From: Nipponacmea schrenckii
Taxonomy: Eukaryota > Mollusca > Gastropoda > Lottiidae
Assembly (NCBI GenBank): GCA_030562195.1
Contig: JAUJPP010000007.1
Span: 23,929,769-23,993,768 of the forward strand
Length of the DNA: 64,000 nt
Direction: 5' to 3'
The notes under the pieces: generated by a model
Told to the model about the DNA's origin: nothing
The model's input: only the letters and a program-made list of their open reading frames with translations
The model's database searches: none
Shown here: piece after piece, positions 44,801 through 57,410 of the stretch
Layout: each line of letters starts with the position of its first letter
Position numbering within the stretch: position 1 is the stretch's first letter
Program-made: the position numbers and the translations under genes

Positions 44801-46593
44801 TGTCCATCTGTTTCTTTGATTCTCATCACAGAATATAGAGGACTGTTGGTGCGCCTATTCTCAAAAATGGTCTGGTTCTGTTGAATCAGGCCAATAGTGA
44901 TAACATCCTTGCTTTTTTACATGAAGTTTTTACACTTCATTTTAATGAAAACGTGCCATAATTTGTATATCTTTGTATACTTTAATTATCATGTTATTCT
45001 TTCAGCCTCACAACTTGTACAGTCAGCGTATTTTTCACTACAGTTACCATTTACAGTATTTGGTTTAGGTCAAACCCCTAATTTTGTAGATAAATTAGTA
45101 GTAGGAATTCCCTACCCTCCTGGTGCAGTAAGTTATTTTTAAAACTTAAATTCTGATTGCCCAGGCCGGGTTTGTGAACTATACTTCTTTTTTTGAGATT
45201 ATACATACAAATAACTGTCATTGCAAAGGCAATTTGGTTCCAGATATGGGACTTAATCAAGTTTCAGATAAAGATGGCAACAATTAGGCTATATCATGTG
45301 AAATAGTGGTTCCTCAAGAACTATTTTTACTGTATATTGGAATGCCAATATTGTTCAAAGAATACTGATTATTTGGGTTTTTTTTCTTTTCACAGAAATC
45401 AAGAAATAAAGAATTTACTTCTATCATTCCTAATTCACGTTTAGTTATAACACCTTTTCCTGTAGATGATTCCAGCAGGTCAGAGTTTTCTTTTCTTTTA
45501 TAAGCAATTAGAATTCTCAGAAGACCTACACTTTATTTGTGAATTCAATGCCTTATTTCCTTCAATGAAATTTTGTGTTCAATTTTTCAGTCAGAATGAA
45601 TTTCTTTAGTAGATCTCTTCATAAGACACTTTAGAAGCTTTTTAAGTGTTTCAGGGAAACTAAAACCATAAATTCCAAATTGTAGTCAATCGTCTATGGT
45701 TATTGAAAATCCACTTAAGCTAATCTGACATCATGATGGAATGATGCAAATCAATAATATCTCAAAAAAAAGTTTAGGAAACCTCGCTATAATCCTGTTA
45801 AGTGCTTTTTACATAATAATAATAAACTCATTATTTTACATGGGTCAGAATGAAGCCCAATACACAAGAACATAGTCCTGTCTCACAGTTAATATCAAGC
45901 CAACCTTTACTTTCTCACTCGTATTATAAACGGAATAACTGGTTATATTTCAGTTGGAGTAACAAGTTATTTATAACCCCCAGTAAATTAGTATTATTAA
46001 CAGGAGCAGCGTTACTGGGTGTTTGTGGTTTTATAGCTATAATAGTTGCTATATTACATTGGAGAGATAGAGTAAGTAAACTGTTAACAAATAACTTACA
46101 AAAACATCCTGTATAATGATAATTGTAAGCATTGTGAGTCGCTACCACTGATATTTTTCGAGAAAACTTTAAAAATAAAATGTTATGGTTTTTACAAGAA
46201 AATTGCTTCCTCATTATTAAAAATATGAAAAGTAAGAACAAGAATTTTATGGATATAAAGATCTATGTATATCTTATTTCTGTTTTATTACACATACAGG
46301 TAACATTCTGTAATGAAACATAAATAGATATCTATATCATTGTTGTTCATAAAGATATGCTTCCTCTTAGGATGTCAAAAAATATAAATTTTAAGCTTGG
46401 CCAAAATGAGTCTTTGTTAAATGGTGGACTTGTAGTATTTCTTTCACCTGCAGTGATACTTCCGAATGTCTTTTAAGGATTATATGAAAAGCATTATGGA
46501 ACCTGATTTCATTTCTAACCTTTTCATTTTCAGGCTGAAGACAAAAGAGAAAAGTTACAAGATTCTCACAAATTTCACTTTGATGCCATGTAG
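35893..46593 (+). CDS. ITFG1: T-cell immunomodulatory protein homologue (integrin-alpha FG-GAP repeat containing 1, LINKIN)
   Basis: 17 coding exons: 35893-36088, 37212-37442, 37750-37804, 38092-38163, 38640-38758, 41366-41427, 42306-42387, 42659-42747, 43032-43192, 43478-43625, 43985-44087, 44452-44495, 44667-44745, 45006-45127, 45396-45478, 45954-46071, 46534-46593. They sum to 1824 nt, 607 residues (human 612), with all phases consistent. N-terminal signal peptide (~7-27, LLVFICIISY). FG-GAP/propeller repeats include AAFGDFNADKATDVF, MDFNGDSKMDLL, VNADMIPDLL and GDLNFDGYPDAL. One C-terminal membrane helix (~561-585, LTGAALLGVCGFIAIIVAIL) and a short tail ending HKFHFDAM, nearly identical to the vertebrate end. 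Type I cell-surface protein implicated in tissue cohesion and binding to RUVBL1/2. Divergent from PHKB. Confidence 0.95.
36035..37010 (+). repeat. Triplicated exon 1 end/intron 1 start of ITFG1
   Basis: The last ~54 bp of exon 1 (from TTGGTGACTTTAATGCTGAT) plus ~275 bp of intron 1 occur three times, with period 333 then 331 bp (GTTTGTTTTG donor region at 36089, 36420 and 36751). The copies in the intron replace CTGATGTTTTTATACTTAC by a T-run plus ACTTGC, so each now reads as polypyrimidine tract + CAG + ACGATG + GTTTGT. The third copy is shortened at its right end. Confidence 0.9.
38263..38580. mobile_element. TTAA-type MITE, copy 1 (ITFG1 intron 4)
   Basis: Bounded by TTAA at the left and TTAG at the right, with AAGG...CCCTT ends. 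The interior aligns along its length with the copy at 48793 (for example AATGCATCTTTATGGATAAT, GACCTATTATCCCTTTA). Confidence 0.7.
38798..41206. mobile_element. Large non-autonomous TIR element in ITFG1 intron 5
   Basis: Ends AGGCCACACTTT...TTTGGATTAC and GTAATCCAAA...AAAGTGTGGCCT are inverted copies of ~30 bp, each flanked by TA. About 2.4 kb with no transposase-like ORF. The interior holds a subrepeat zone at ~38925-39310 (GGTCAAGGTCA, TAGCCTTTTGAATTTTT) and several GTCGAC/TTGTCGA words around 40360-40460. It accounts for nearly the whole intron between 38758 and 41366. Confidence 0.75.
41556..42094. mobile_element. Foldback-type MITE in ITFG1 intron 6
   Basis: Long inverted arms: AAAAAGCGACAATA...GGAATTTC...CAAGCGCTGAATCCGTT at the left and the reverse complement AACGGATTCAGCGCTTG...GGAAATTCC...TATTGTCGCTTTTT at the right, with further inner pairing (CTAAAAC.TGAGAAAGCA). 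Arms of ~60-130 bp, non-coding. Confidence 0.75.
42778..42925 (-). mobile_element. tRNA-derived SINE in ITFG1 intron 8
   Basis: On the - strand an RNA polymerase III A box (TGGTTAGCGAGTTGG, 42888-42902) is followed by a perfect B box (GGTTCGAATCC, 42863-42873). The surrounding sequence is not a complete foldable tRNA and continues into an unrelated body, so a SINE rather than a tRNA gene. Confidence 0.72.
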
Positions 46594-46705
46594 TTTACTG
46601 CTAGATCTGAATTTCATATTTCTTTAACTTTTCTCTATATACTTATATATAATAATACTTTATATTAGGGAACACTTCAGAATGTGATATAAAAAAGGCA
46701 TATGT

Positions 46706-46714
46706 ATATAGAAA
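46706..46714 (+). terminator. Candidate poly(A) signal of ITFG1
   Basis: AATAAA about 115 bp after the ITFG1 stop codon. First canonical signal seen. Confidence 0.5.
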
Positions 46715-46719
46715 TAAAA

Positions 46720-48304
46720 ATCTTAGTTTGAAGTATTTTGAATGAATTATGCGATTTTTGAGCATTTCTAGTACTTCTGAAGAGTATTTACATATATCCA
46801 AGAACCAATTCATTCCCTGAAAATGGCGAGCCTGTCATCTTTAGGAAGGATTGGGTACTTTTTCAAAAAGGCATTTGAATAACATAAGATGAAACAAAGT
46901 GCCATATAAAACTTCCATATTAGGTTTAAATATGAAATGCATAATACAGTATGGACATGTGATTCTTAACTCCCGAAATGAGTTCTATTTCTTAATATTT
47001 GTGACAACATACGTAATATTCAATATCTGTCTTCCTATTATTGTTACTATTACAATTAATTACCTGATTTAAGTATGTATATGTAAGGAAATCGACGCAT
47101 ACATCCAATAATGTTGCAATATCTTGCTGTGTACATTTTCATGTTTATTTATTTATTTGTTTATGGCCTTCTGTACATATGATTAAACTTGTTATGGAAA
47201 ACTTTTGTAATTGTAGTATTTTACTGGGCCGGATTTAGGTTACAAAACTCAAAATTGTTAGAGAAATAAGAAAGATATGATTGACAAGTGCCATCAAATG
47301 ATATCCAATGCAGAGCCTAATAGAGGCAGGGGTGCATCAGTGAAACACTGTCATTTGCTTACAAAGGTATATGCATACTTTGAGTTATCTAGATATATGT
47401 CAGATGAAATTCCAACCCAAAAAAATAAATTTGTGTCATATATAGGAATTCAATCCTGACCATGAAAATCTGAAGATAGTCACATGAAAAGGAAGACCAC
47501 TGCAATTGTCAACATCCACTTGACTGCCATTGCACAACTATTTTGTAAATAATGCTTTCTTTCTCACAAAATCTGAAAGAAACAGCAATTTTAGACAAAA
47601 GGGATGGAGAAAGAGGATTTGGACGACGTAGCAGTGTCGTGCAAAGTAGCATGAAATGTTACGGTGGTCTGAGTGCATATAACTGATATTTGTTGCCCAT
47701 TACTGAAACTCTTCTGTAAAGAAAAACAAAAATGGTATAAAACTCTTCAATGTCGAAGGAGAGATTGGCCCATTAAGAAAAATGTAAATAAAACCATGTG
47801 TAAAATTTCACAACAAAAAATCATATCTTTAGACGATGTTGATATTGGAATCTTCTTTGAAATAAAAATTTTGATTTGTTTGGATCACACCAGCCGATGT
47901 AGTTCTATGTAGGTCTAGTTCTCAATAATACTTCACTTCTGACGTTTGTTCTGTCTGGTCAGCTTTGGCAATGACTGTGGATCACTAGAGTCAGACCCGA
48001 GTAAAGAACAGCAACTGGTGTTTCTGAACCTACGGACAGAAGTGGTTTTGTCTACAAATATTCCAAAAATTTCAGTACCCATTCTCAAAGAAAACATTCT
48101 AAGACTGCAGTACAATTTCGAATCTGAAATTCCAATTATCTATAAAAATATTTTTTTAAACTTAAGGTTTGTTTAAACAATAATTTTCAAATGTGAAATA
48201 ACCCTAACCAATTTTTATTTTACAGCAGGTTATATATTTAGAATAACGTTCAAACTTCAAGTGACGTGACTATCTATTAACTGAAGTGAAGAATTTTAAT
48301 TAAG
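46720..48304. other. Spacer between ITFG1 and CTU2
   Basis: About 1.6 kb, AT-rich, no conserved ORF or recognisable repeat. Contains the CTU2 promoter and 5' UTR somewhere before 48305. Confidence 0.5.
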
Positions 48305-51300
48305 ATGTGTAGTACAGAGGATGATGGCGTTGCTGTTGCTCAGGTTGAAGAGAAAATATCCTAGTATGTATTAAGTCATTTCGGTAATATATGTGCGCAT
48401 ACCTACCATTTATACCTTCTGCCTCAGGTATAAACTATGTTGATTTAAGATAGTCTATGGCCAACGATGAAAAAAAAATATAAAGGTCTACTACATTGTT
48501 ACCATTTAGGCCTATCAATTAAAACATTGTCGAAAGCAAGTTTTCTTACTTCAGTTCACATCACAAGTCTGAAAATAGTAAATTAAGTAAATCAATAGTA
48601 TTAAAATATTTTCCATAGACTGCCAACATTGTTTATCCTGAGGTGTAAGTAGCTGCATGTCTAGTTCCTAACTGGCCTATTTAGACTTTGTGTGTTATAT
48701 AATTGAACTGCGAGATAATTTTCCGAATATTCTGATAAATTGACATATATTAACATTCTTGTTTGGAGACAAATGATTACAGGTGCTATTAAAGGGATAC
48801 AGCTTCTTAGCATGAACATAAAATTTTGGTTCTCAAGAATGGTCAATATGAATATATATTCATCAGTGAACTTACCTGGTGTCATAAAGTAACAGAATCT
48901 CTTAAATTCTGAAAAACTCACAAAACAAAGTCATTTTTGAAAAACGGTTAATCAATTTTTTAAAAGTTTTTCAATAATTTAATGCATCTTTATGGATAAT
49001 TACTTAGTTTTTTGGGTATTTATTTATTTTTTATGTTATTTATGGCAGCAGGTATATTTAATGAGTATAGCTCTTTTCGGACAAGTTTGAAATTTTCAAA
49101 TTTTATGTACATTCTAAGACCTATTATCCCTTTAAGTAATTTGGTTTTTATTTACTTACTAAAACTCATTACCGTATTGTTTATATCTTGCTATTTATTA
49201 GTTTAGGAAGAAAATGTATGAAATGTGAAAATGATGCATTTACTATCACAAGAATGAATGATGCATTCTGTCAGTAAGTAACCCTTATGCTTAAACTATC
49301 TGTTAATCTAAGTAACAAAAAAAGTGTTTCTTGTAAAAATATGTATTGAAAAATCAAGAACAGGTGGGTGAATTTATGAATTGAATGAAATTATTTGAAA
49401 TTTTATTTAATTGTAGATTCTGTGGTTGAAATTTTACATGACATATTTTGTTTTTAGGGAATGTTTTACTGTCTATGTAGTACATAAATTTCGTTCTGCT
49501 ATCGGTAAATCTAAGATAGTACGAGATGGGGATCAGGTTTTATTGATGTATTCTGGTGGACCTGCATCTACAGCTTTATTACATCTTGTTATCGAGGTAT
49601 GATGTTTGATAATCAAATTATGATTTATGTTAGGCATGTATATGATTATTTTCTGAGAATAATTTGTTTGTTTAACAAAATTTAGATTATCACCATCATC
49701 AATATGATTGACTGATAATAGAGTCAAGTTGTCCACTTGTAGAAAATATTTTATAACTGTTATCTTGCAAAGCTATGTCAACTCTGTTTTTGCATAATGT
49801 TTCAGTTTGCTTTTCTTCATAGTGTTTAACACATTCCTATTTTCTAGGGACTTAGTGAAAGAGCTCATAAAAAATTACGTTTCAAACCAGCCATACTTCA
49901 TATTGATGGTAAGCTTTATTTTCATATCAGCCTTATTTCTGGTTACAAAGTCTTATTATTTTGGAATAAAAGTTGATTCATTTGAAATCAGTTTAATTGG
50001 CTCAACTTTTTTTTAATTAAAGCCTATATTTATTAACAGAGTCAGCTGTGTTGGATTTATCAGAAGAAAAAAGACAAGAAAACCTAACGGAAGTCCTGAA
50101 GATATTAAAGAAAACTGGATTTCCATGTTATTTCTCCTCTATAGAACAGGTACCGTACTTGTTACTTTATTGGTATTTCTGGTATATATCTTAAACTCTT
50201 GTTTTATTGCAAATAACAGTAATTGGTAATAATGTTTTTTAGAAGATCTTCCATAATTTGAAATGATGTTTTTAAAGAGAATGATTTGTTCATGTTCACA
50301 CTTTTTAGGCGTTAAATTTATCAGTTGAGCCTAAGAAAGAACTTTATAAATGTATGGCAACGACAGAAGATATTTTTAAGAGAGAAGATGAAAATCTAAC
50401 AGCTATACAATCTCTACTGTCCTCCATTAAAACATTAACTGCTAAAGAAATATTCATTAGAAATCTCAGGTTCGTTTTATTACTGTTACTTAATGATTAC
50501 AGAAATCAGTCAATGCTGTCTATATCTAAAGAGATAGGTTATAGTAAAAAAAAAAAGAATTCCTTTTTTTATATTACAGAAATCAGTTAATGCTGTCTAT
50601 ATCTCACAGTTAGGTTATAGTTAAATAATAAATCTCTTTTTTGTATTACAGAAATCATTAATGCTGTCTATATCTAGACAGTTAGGTAATAGTTAAATGA
50701 TAAATCTCACTGATTTGTATTACAGGAATCAGTTAATGCTGTCTATATAGACAGTTATGTTATAGTAAAATAATAAATCTCAATGTTTTGTATTACAGAA
50801 CTCAGTTAATGCTGTCAATATCCGGAGAGTTAGGTTAAAGTAAAATAATGAATTTCTCTATTTTGTATTACAGAAATCAGTTAATGCTGTCTATATCTAG
50901 ACAGTTAGGTTATAGTTAAATGATAAATCTCACTGATTTGTATTACAGGAATCAGTTAATGCTGTCAATATCTAGACAGTAAGGTTATAGGGAAATAATA
51001 AATCTCAATGTTTTATATTACAGAAATCATCTAATGCTGTCAATATCTGGAGAGTTAGGTTATAGTAAAATAATGAATTTCTCTATTTTGTATTACAGAA
51101 ATCAGTTAATGCTGTCTATATCTGAAGAGATAGGTTGTAGTAAAATAATGAATTTCTCTATTTTGTATTACAGAAATCAGTTAATGCTGTCTATATCTGA
51201 AGAGATAGGTTATAGTAAAATAGTGAATTTCTCTGTTTTGTATTACAGAAATCAGTTAATGCTGTCTATATCTGGAGAGTTAGGTTATAGTAAAATAATG

Positions 51301-51614
51301 ACTGGCAATACCAACACTAGACTAGCTGTTGATATATTAAATCATGTCGCACAAGGTCGAGGTTCTCAGGTTGCTTATTCTACAGTAAGTAAGAAACAAT
51401 TCTCTTTCATTCATTTTTTGAAATCTCACAATTTAGAGGGCCAAAACCTAGAGAATTGTGTCCCTGAATAGCCTGAACTTATCTGAGAGTTTTAACTAGA
51501 AAAATCAAACTATTATTGTTTCAATCAAAGTCTATTTATGAACATTATTTTTATACGCCCAAAATGTATTTTGGTCGTATATTGTGATCACCCCTGTCTG
51601 TCTGTCTGTGTGTG

Positions 51615-51651
<37 letters not shown>

Positions 51652-54600
51652 CTGTTCACATTTTTCTTGTACTCACTCTACAGTCTACAATTCTCAATGG
51701 ATCTTTTTTATTTTTGTTATATTGGTTAATAACATTCAAAGAGGATCCCTATTGATTTTGGTGCTGATCGGACAATTTTTGGCCGAGATATTACATAAAA
51801 CTTCAGGGTAACAGTCTTGTACTTATTTTCCAGCCGACAATATTGACAATCCGACAGACCTCCCCTTTTTCGACGTCACAACCAATCAGAACACGTGAAT
51901 TCAATAAACCCGCGAATTGTAGTCTCTGTCACCCAGACTAATTACTATTACATAGATATCAGAAGGACTGGATTGTCGAGGTTAACCTCGGTCTAAAATT
52001 TAATAAATTTTGTCGATCTTGTCACTTCTACAGCTTAAATTTCTTTCTTTTTATATTTCACGAAGGTTTGTGTTTGTGTTATTATATTATCAAAGTATGC
52101 AGTGCATTCGTCAAACAATGTTATTATGACATGTAAAATAGTGAGAGTCAATATCTTGACGACAGTCTTCTCGACTGACTTTCCAAAGAAAATCTCTGAT
52201 TAAGTAGGTCAAATTCTGAAATGGATTTCCTACCCTACATTATGTTGGAAGGCCATATCCTCATATCGACAAAATATTTAAATACCGGCAGGCCTAATAA
52301 AGGTTTTATCTTACTAAAATTTATTTGATTCTTCCCGATATCAATAGCTTATATCAGATATCGCTTGTAAACGTTGGCTTTTTTAGACCTAAGTTTTATT
52401 TAGTTTTAACTTCAGAACACTTGACATCTGCCCACGACCGGCTTGAAATTGTGAATGTATATTTTATAATAGAAGCAAACCTTTTGTGAAAGTCGTGCAT
52501 CAATCAATAATTCCTGTGATAAATTTCCTGGTAAACTAGCATTACTTACTGTTAATCGCCATCATGTTATTTCTGTAACGTTTGTTAGATATGGTGTCAT
52601 TAAAATATTTGGCATGTGGGTTATTGGGGACTTAAAGTTGATCTGATCTGATTTTTGTGTTGTAGGATACTTTTAACCGAGATATATTGTTAAACGTAGA
52701 AAAATCTTTAACATATGTATCTGTAGTATGGCTGCCATTTGGGCGTATTTCAATGCATCGCATTGCTATCTTTATTTATTTTGGTAGGTGTAAGACTACT
52801 TTACAGAGCTTAGTAAATAAATAATAATAATGATATATTTTATTTGTACTCAAAAAATGGTACACTTTAGACAATATATACAAACAATAACTTCACATCA
52901 ATATAATTAAGAAGTACAAAGATAATGAATGATATCTTTTATATTGGAGTAATCTACTTCATTGTGTTCTTTGGACTCAATGACATCGTATCTCTAATTG
53001 CTGCTGCAGTCTGCATATTTTCTACTGTCTGACCATGGAAATAGAAAATATTGTACGGAGTAGAATTTGTGTTTTTACGGGTAAAATTATATTTATGACA
53101 AATATATGATAAATTGTTACAAGTTGCAGACTGGCTGTCATTAAAAGATAGGTTACTGCACACCTTAATACATTCATTTTTATTTAAAAGACATTTTTTA
53201 AAGAACTTAAAGAATCTGAGATGCAGTTGGTTTTCTACAGGAATGTCGTGACATATAATTGGTAACAATTTTGAATGATGCTGTTTGCACATTGAACCCA
53301 TATAAAATTCTCATCTAATATTCCAGGAGAGCAAAGTAATCTAAGACCGCACGTTATGAATTATTGATCTATAAGAAGCAAGTATAATATATGTTTCATT
53401 GTGATGATTTAATATACATGAAATCTATATAAATGTATTTTTTCTAGGGTTTTTGTGATAATAGATATAAAGAAGTAGTGATATTACGACCTATAAGGTA
53501 TAATGTTCTTGTCACTGTAATGGTGCTAGACCAAAAATATCTTTTATGTGGCATGATGATTACTGAGCAACAATGCTTTTTGAATTATCTTTTGTTGTAA
53601 ATAAGACAGTGCATAATGCATTTTAATGCAATCTACAAATTCTATCTCAAAATTATTAACATTTATCCCAGAATGATCAGCTTTCTAGTGTAAAAAACTG
53701 ATAGATGTATTTTTATTTGCATTGTAGAGATTTATCAATAAAAGAGGTAGCTGTTTATAATCAAATGAACAAATTAGATTCAGTTTTTACTCCAACTCTC
53801 TCAACAAAGGTAATGCTTAAATTATTTCCTTAATAAAATTTTAGCCTTAAGTTTGTTCATATTATTGCAATACATCTATCAAAAATTGCTAATTTTTGTC
53901 AAGTGCAGATCAACTCCTAACTTTTGAAACTAGTTAAACAGCAATATACAAACATTATAATGGAAGTTAGTATCAAGTTGTGAATTTATGATTCTATTAT
54001 AGGTTCCATCTATATCTAGTATAGAGAAATTAACAGAGAAGTTTGTAACTGGTTTACAAGCTGATTATTTTTCTACTGTTAGTAATATTGTAAGGTGAGA
54101 TCATGTTTGAAGAGTGCAATATCAAATTACAATGGTAAAAAAAAGGAAAACATACAAGTATATTACTTGATAACAACTTAGATTCATTAAGGATCCTTAG
54201 TCCTTAGCCAAACCTCTTGTTCAATCATCTATATTCTATATATTTCATAATCTCATTTTAGGATTTTCATGCAAACATGAGGCAGAACTCAGATATATAA
54301 TGAAATTGTTATGATTAACTTAAAGTAAGAATTTACATATGCTTAAAGGGGCACAATCTTGATTTTTAGGGGTCATTTTGGGCCTTTGTTACATTTCAAC
54401 AGTCCTCAAAAATACTCAAGCTCTAAGAAAATCGCAAAATACCTTGAAATATACCTCAAACAAAAAATTTCACTTTAAATTTTTTTTTCCTGTACGCGGC
54501 TGGTCTCCAGTCAGTCTGAAAATTGTGTGTCCTGTTGACAAAGTCTACAATTGAAAATGCGTTGTAGTCTATTTATATAAATGACCGCTATTGCACGACG

Positions 54601-57410
54601 GGAAGGATAACTCTTTGATTATCAAGATGAACCGTTTTCCATTTTGGCTGGACATTCGTAATATCTTAAGACATTATGATTTTTCAAACACGGACAATTA
54701 TGGTTACACATGGATTTGTAGGCTCAAATTTCAAAGGTAAGCTCTGTAGACTATTTCTGATTAGCTAAGCAAAAGATTTCATGTGTTTGAGGCTGTGGGA
54801 TGATTGTCCAAAACAAATCAAGCCTGGGTCCCTTTAAACATAAAGTAATGAGTTTTTTCTCCATATTTCTGTTGTCATAACATTGTAGTTATTCTTATCT
54901 TATGATACATGTAATTGGATTTGTAGAACTGGTGAGAAATTAGGTGTATCAGATGATGACATTCAAAATGAAAGATGTATATTTTGTCAGGTAAATATTT
55001 GTTAAAGACTAAAATATCTTCTAGTACATTCTTGGTGTCAAGCCATGTCTAATTCGTAAAAGACGTATTTCATTCTATTCTGTCACCAATTTTCAGAAAT
55101 TTTTATTGAAAATAGTTTGATTTTGTTTACTTACAAATTGCAAATATATATAGAAATATGCATATTTTTTTCTTTCTCATCATTCATTATATTGTCACAA
55201 TGGGCTGAATGTTAGACAGGACCATGTCCTTGTGCATTGGACCTTATTCTGACCCATGTAAAATAACATTACAACTTGTGGATAGACAATGCATATTTTT
55301 TATGTCATTTGTTTCTTTATTTGTCAGTCACCAATTGACACCTATGTAGGTCCAGCATCAGCATTAGTTGCTGTGGAGTTTTCAGAGAAATTGTCTAAAA
55401 CAGGACGACAAGCTACCTCATCAACTGATACAGTGTCTGATAGTACTGATATTAGGTAGGCCAATATACAAATTCTGATATGAAATATGGGGGTTTGATA
55501 TATTCCATAAAGATATTGTACAATAAAATGGATTGAATATAATGGCCAAAAGCATTCCAATAAGTTCATTAATAATTATAACACAAGGATGTAGGACCAC
55601 TAACCTACAAAAAATATTGTACTCTTGGCACAATGCCCATACCAATAAGTAAGATTAAATATTGATATTAAATGATCTCTATGGAATTATTTTTTATACG
55701 CCCACATGAAAATGTGGACGTATATTGCCTTCACCCCTGTCCGTCCGTCGGTCCGTCCGTCAACAATTACTTGTGTATGCGATACAGGCCAGAGTTTTTA
55801 ACCGATTTGAATGAAACTTGGTATGTGTATTCATCTTGATAATATCTCGGACAAGTTTGAAAATTGCACGATTCCAGATGTCGGTTTATGAGTTATGGCC
55901 CTTGATTAAATGGAAAAACATTAAAATTTACTTGTGTACGCAATAGAAGCTGTAGTTTTCATCTGATTTGAATGAAACTTGGTATGTGTATTCATCTTAA
56001 TAATATCTCGGACAAGTTCGAAAATGGCACAATTCCAGATGTCGGTTTATGAGTTATGGCCCTTGATTAAATGAAAAAACGTTAAAATTTACTTGTGTAC
56101 GCAATAGAAGCTGTAGTTTTCATCCGATTTGAATGAAACTTGGTATGTGTATTCATCTTGATAATATCTCAGACAAGTTCGAAAATGGCACGATTCCAGA
56201 TGTCGGTTTATGCGTTATGGCCCTTGATTAAATGAAAAAACGTTAAAATTTACTTGTGTACGCAATAGAAGCTGTAGTTTTTATCAGATTTGAATGAAAC
56301 TTGGTATGTGTATTCATCTTGATAATATCTCGGACAAGTTAAAAAATGGTGCGATTCCAGATGTCGGTTTATGAGTTATTGCCCTGGATTAAATGAAAAA
56401 ACATGGAATATTCTGTTTGCTGAAGTGGGCGTATGTTACCTTGCCTGGCAAGCTATCTTTACATTTTATTTGTATAGAAAAAAGACACAATATGATGACA
56501 AATATGCTATAACCATGTTCGCTAAATACCAATTTTTGATTTTCATATCTTTTTTTTTATCAAGGAGTGAAATAAAGCAGAATTTATGTTATGGATGTCG
56601 TGTTACCTTATCCGAAATTGTAAGTTCTTATGAGTTTAAGAAAATGTAGTCCTATGAAGAATTTACTTGTGTGATTGCTAATGCTAATTTTTTTCGTTAA
56701 CTATTTGAACTCCATTATGTTGTTTTGGTGCAATGACCATAAATGAATATGTAGATACAAATAATAAGATATAGTGGATTAGTTTTCCATTTGTTTGACC
56801 TATTATACCTTAGTCTTAGAGGAAACAAAAAGTTATAAGCTAAGCTAGTCAGTAATAGTGTTTATATCTCACTGTCGAAAATTCAGTCTTCAAATTTATA
56901 ACTGTGTATCCAGAATTTTCTGCGTTGGAATATTAACATTACAAAAAGTCATGAGACTATGATATAAATAAAGGAAAAAAAACATTATCAGAAATAGAAA
57001 GTAAAATCCGTAGTTTGTGGCATTAATGAATGAATTTTATGATTTTTATGCATGTACTTTAAAGTGTACTATTGATATATATTCAACGCCCAGAAACCAT
57101 GGCCTTTAAGAAATATTGTTCTTTTTTGAAGGATGATTTTGATCAACTACCACAGTTCATCAAAGTGAATTCTCTAGACCAAAATAGGTATAATTTCTTA
57201 AATTTTTAAAAGTTGATATTCTAAAGAAATATTGATAATTAAAATTCTCTTGTTATTGTTTATATATTTTATATATTAATATATTGATATTTCAAAAACA
57301 AATTTGTTATTAATTCCTTATTTCTCTTCATTGATTGTTCTCACTTTATTTGCAGATTAAAGATGAAAAATGAGATAGAAGAATATTTATTACAACCTGA
57401 TACGAATTGA
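48305..57410 (+). CDS. CTU2: Cytoplasmic tRNA 2-thiolation protein 2
   Basis: 15 coding exons: 48305-48363, 49202-49273, 49458-49596, 49848-49908, 50040-50149, 50309-50469, 51249-51384, 53448-53497, 53728-53809, 54003-54094, 54927-54990, 55328-55455, 56565-56619, 57132-57187, 57356-57410. They sum to 1320 nt, 439 residues (human 515). The start MCSTEDDG resembles the vertebrate MC start. An N-terminal Cys pair KCMKC and FCQECF is followed by the PP-loop-like YSGGPAST, then GYSKIMTGNTNTRLA, TGFCDNR and VVILRPIRD. Zinc-type CIFC and CYGC pairs lie near the C-terminus. With CTU1 it thiolates U34 of Lys/Glu/Gln tRNAs in the URM1 pathway. Exon 7 is preceded by an array of copied acceptors (see separate entry), so its start is the least certain boundary; the last acceptor gives the gap-free match to the family. 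Confidence 0.93.
48793..49131. mobile_element. TTAA-type MITE, copy 2 (CTU2 intron 1)
   Basis: TTAA at 48789-48792 and 49132-49135, ends AGGGATAC and TATCCCT inverted. Homologous to the copy at 38263. The TTAA target resembles piggyBac-type insertion. Confidence 0.75.
50503..51300 (+). repeat. Array of 11 copied CTU2 exon 7 acceptor units
   Basis: Units of 72-77 bp (the last six intervals exactly 75) each carry TATTACAG|AAATCAGTTAATGCTG..., which is the real 3' splice site plus the first ~50 bp of exon 7. Acceptor positions (first exonic base): 50503, 50580, 50652, 50726, 50799, 50874, 50949, 51024, 51099, 51174 and the functional 51249. From 51024 on the 75-bp units stay open in the exon frame; the unit at 50949 has a TAA. 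Confidence 0.93.
51553..52748 (-). mobile_element. Divergent pearl-like element, copy H (CTU2 intron 7)
   Basis: ATACGCCCAAAATG at the left and CATTTGGGCGTAT at the right form inverted ends. Next to the left end are the palindrome CCAAAATGTATTTTGG, then CACCCCTGTCTGTCTGTCTG and a GT microsatellite (51608-51652). GATCGGACAATTTTTGGCCGAGATATTAC resembles a core unit read in reverse. The middle is unrelated to the other copies. Boundaries are tentative. Confidence 0.5.
52800..53310 (-). mobile_element. Possible 3' fragment of a LINE in CTU2 intron 7
   Basis: A 115-residue - strand ORF (53301-52954) reads like the C-terminal tail of non-LTR reverse transcriptases (KLLPIICHDIPVENQLHLRF, then a Cys/Asn-rich stretch). 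An ATAATAATAATGAT simple-sequence tail lies at its 3' side. No catalytic motifs. Weak. Confidence 0.35.
54347..54833. mobile_element. TTAA-flanked MITE in CTU2 intron 10
   Basis: TTAA at 54343-54346 and 54834-54837. Inverted ends AGGGGCACAATCTTGATTT and AAATCAAGCCTGGGTCCCT. About 487 bp, no ORF. The interior is unlike the 38263/48793 pair, but the ends begin with the same AGGG. Confidence 0.65.
55691..56459 (-). mobile_element. Pearl-type element, copy F (reverse, CTU2 intron 12)
   Basis: Reverse orientation: TTTTTATACGCCCACATG at the left and GGCAAGCTATCTT at the right. The core belongs to the copy B family (ATCTCGGACAAGTT, GATGTCGGTTTATGAGTTAT). Confidence 0.82.

Noticed and set aside
51600..51655. 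GT-rich stretch with repeated Val/Cys ORFs
   Set aside because: Simple TCTG/GT microsatellite. The ORFs are a by-product of the repeat.
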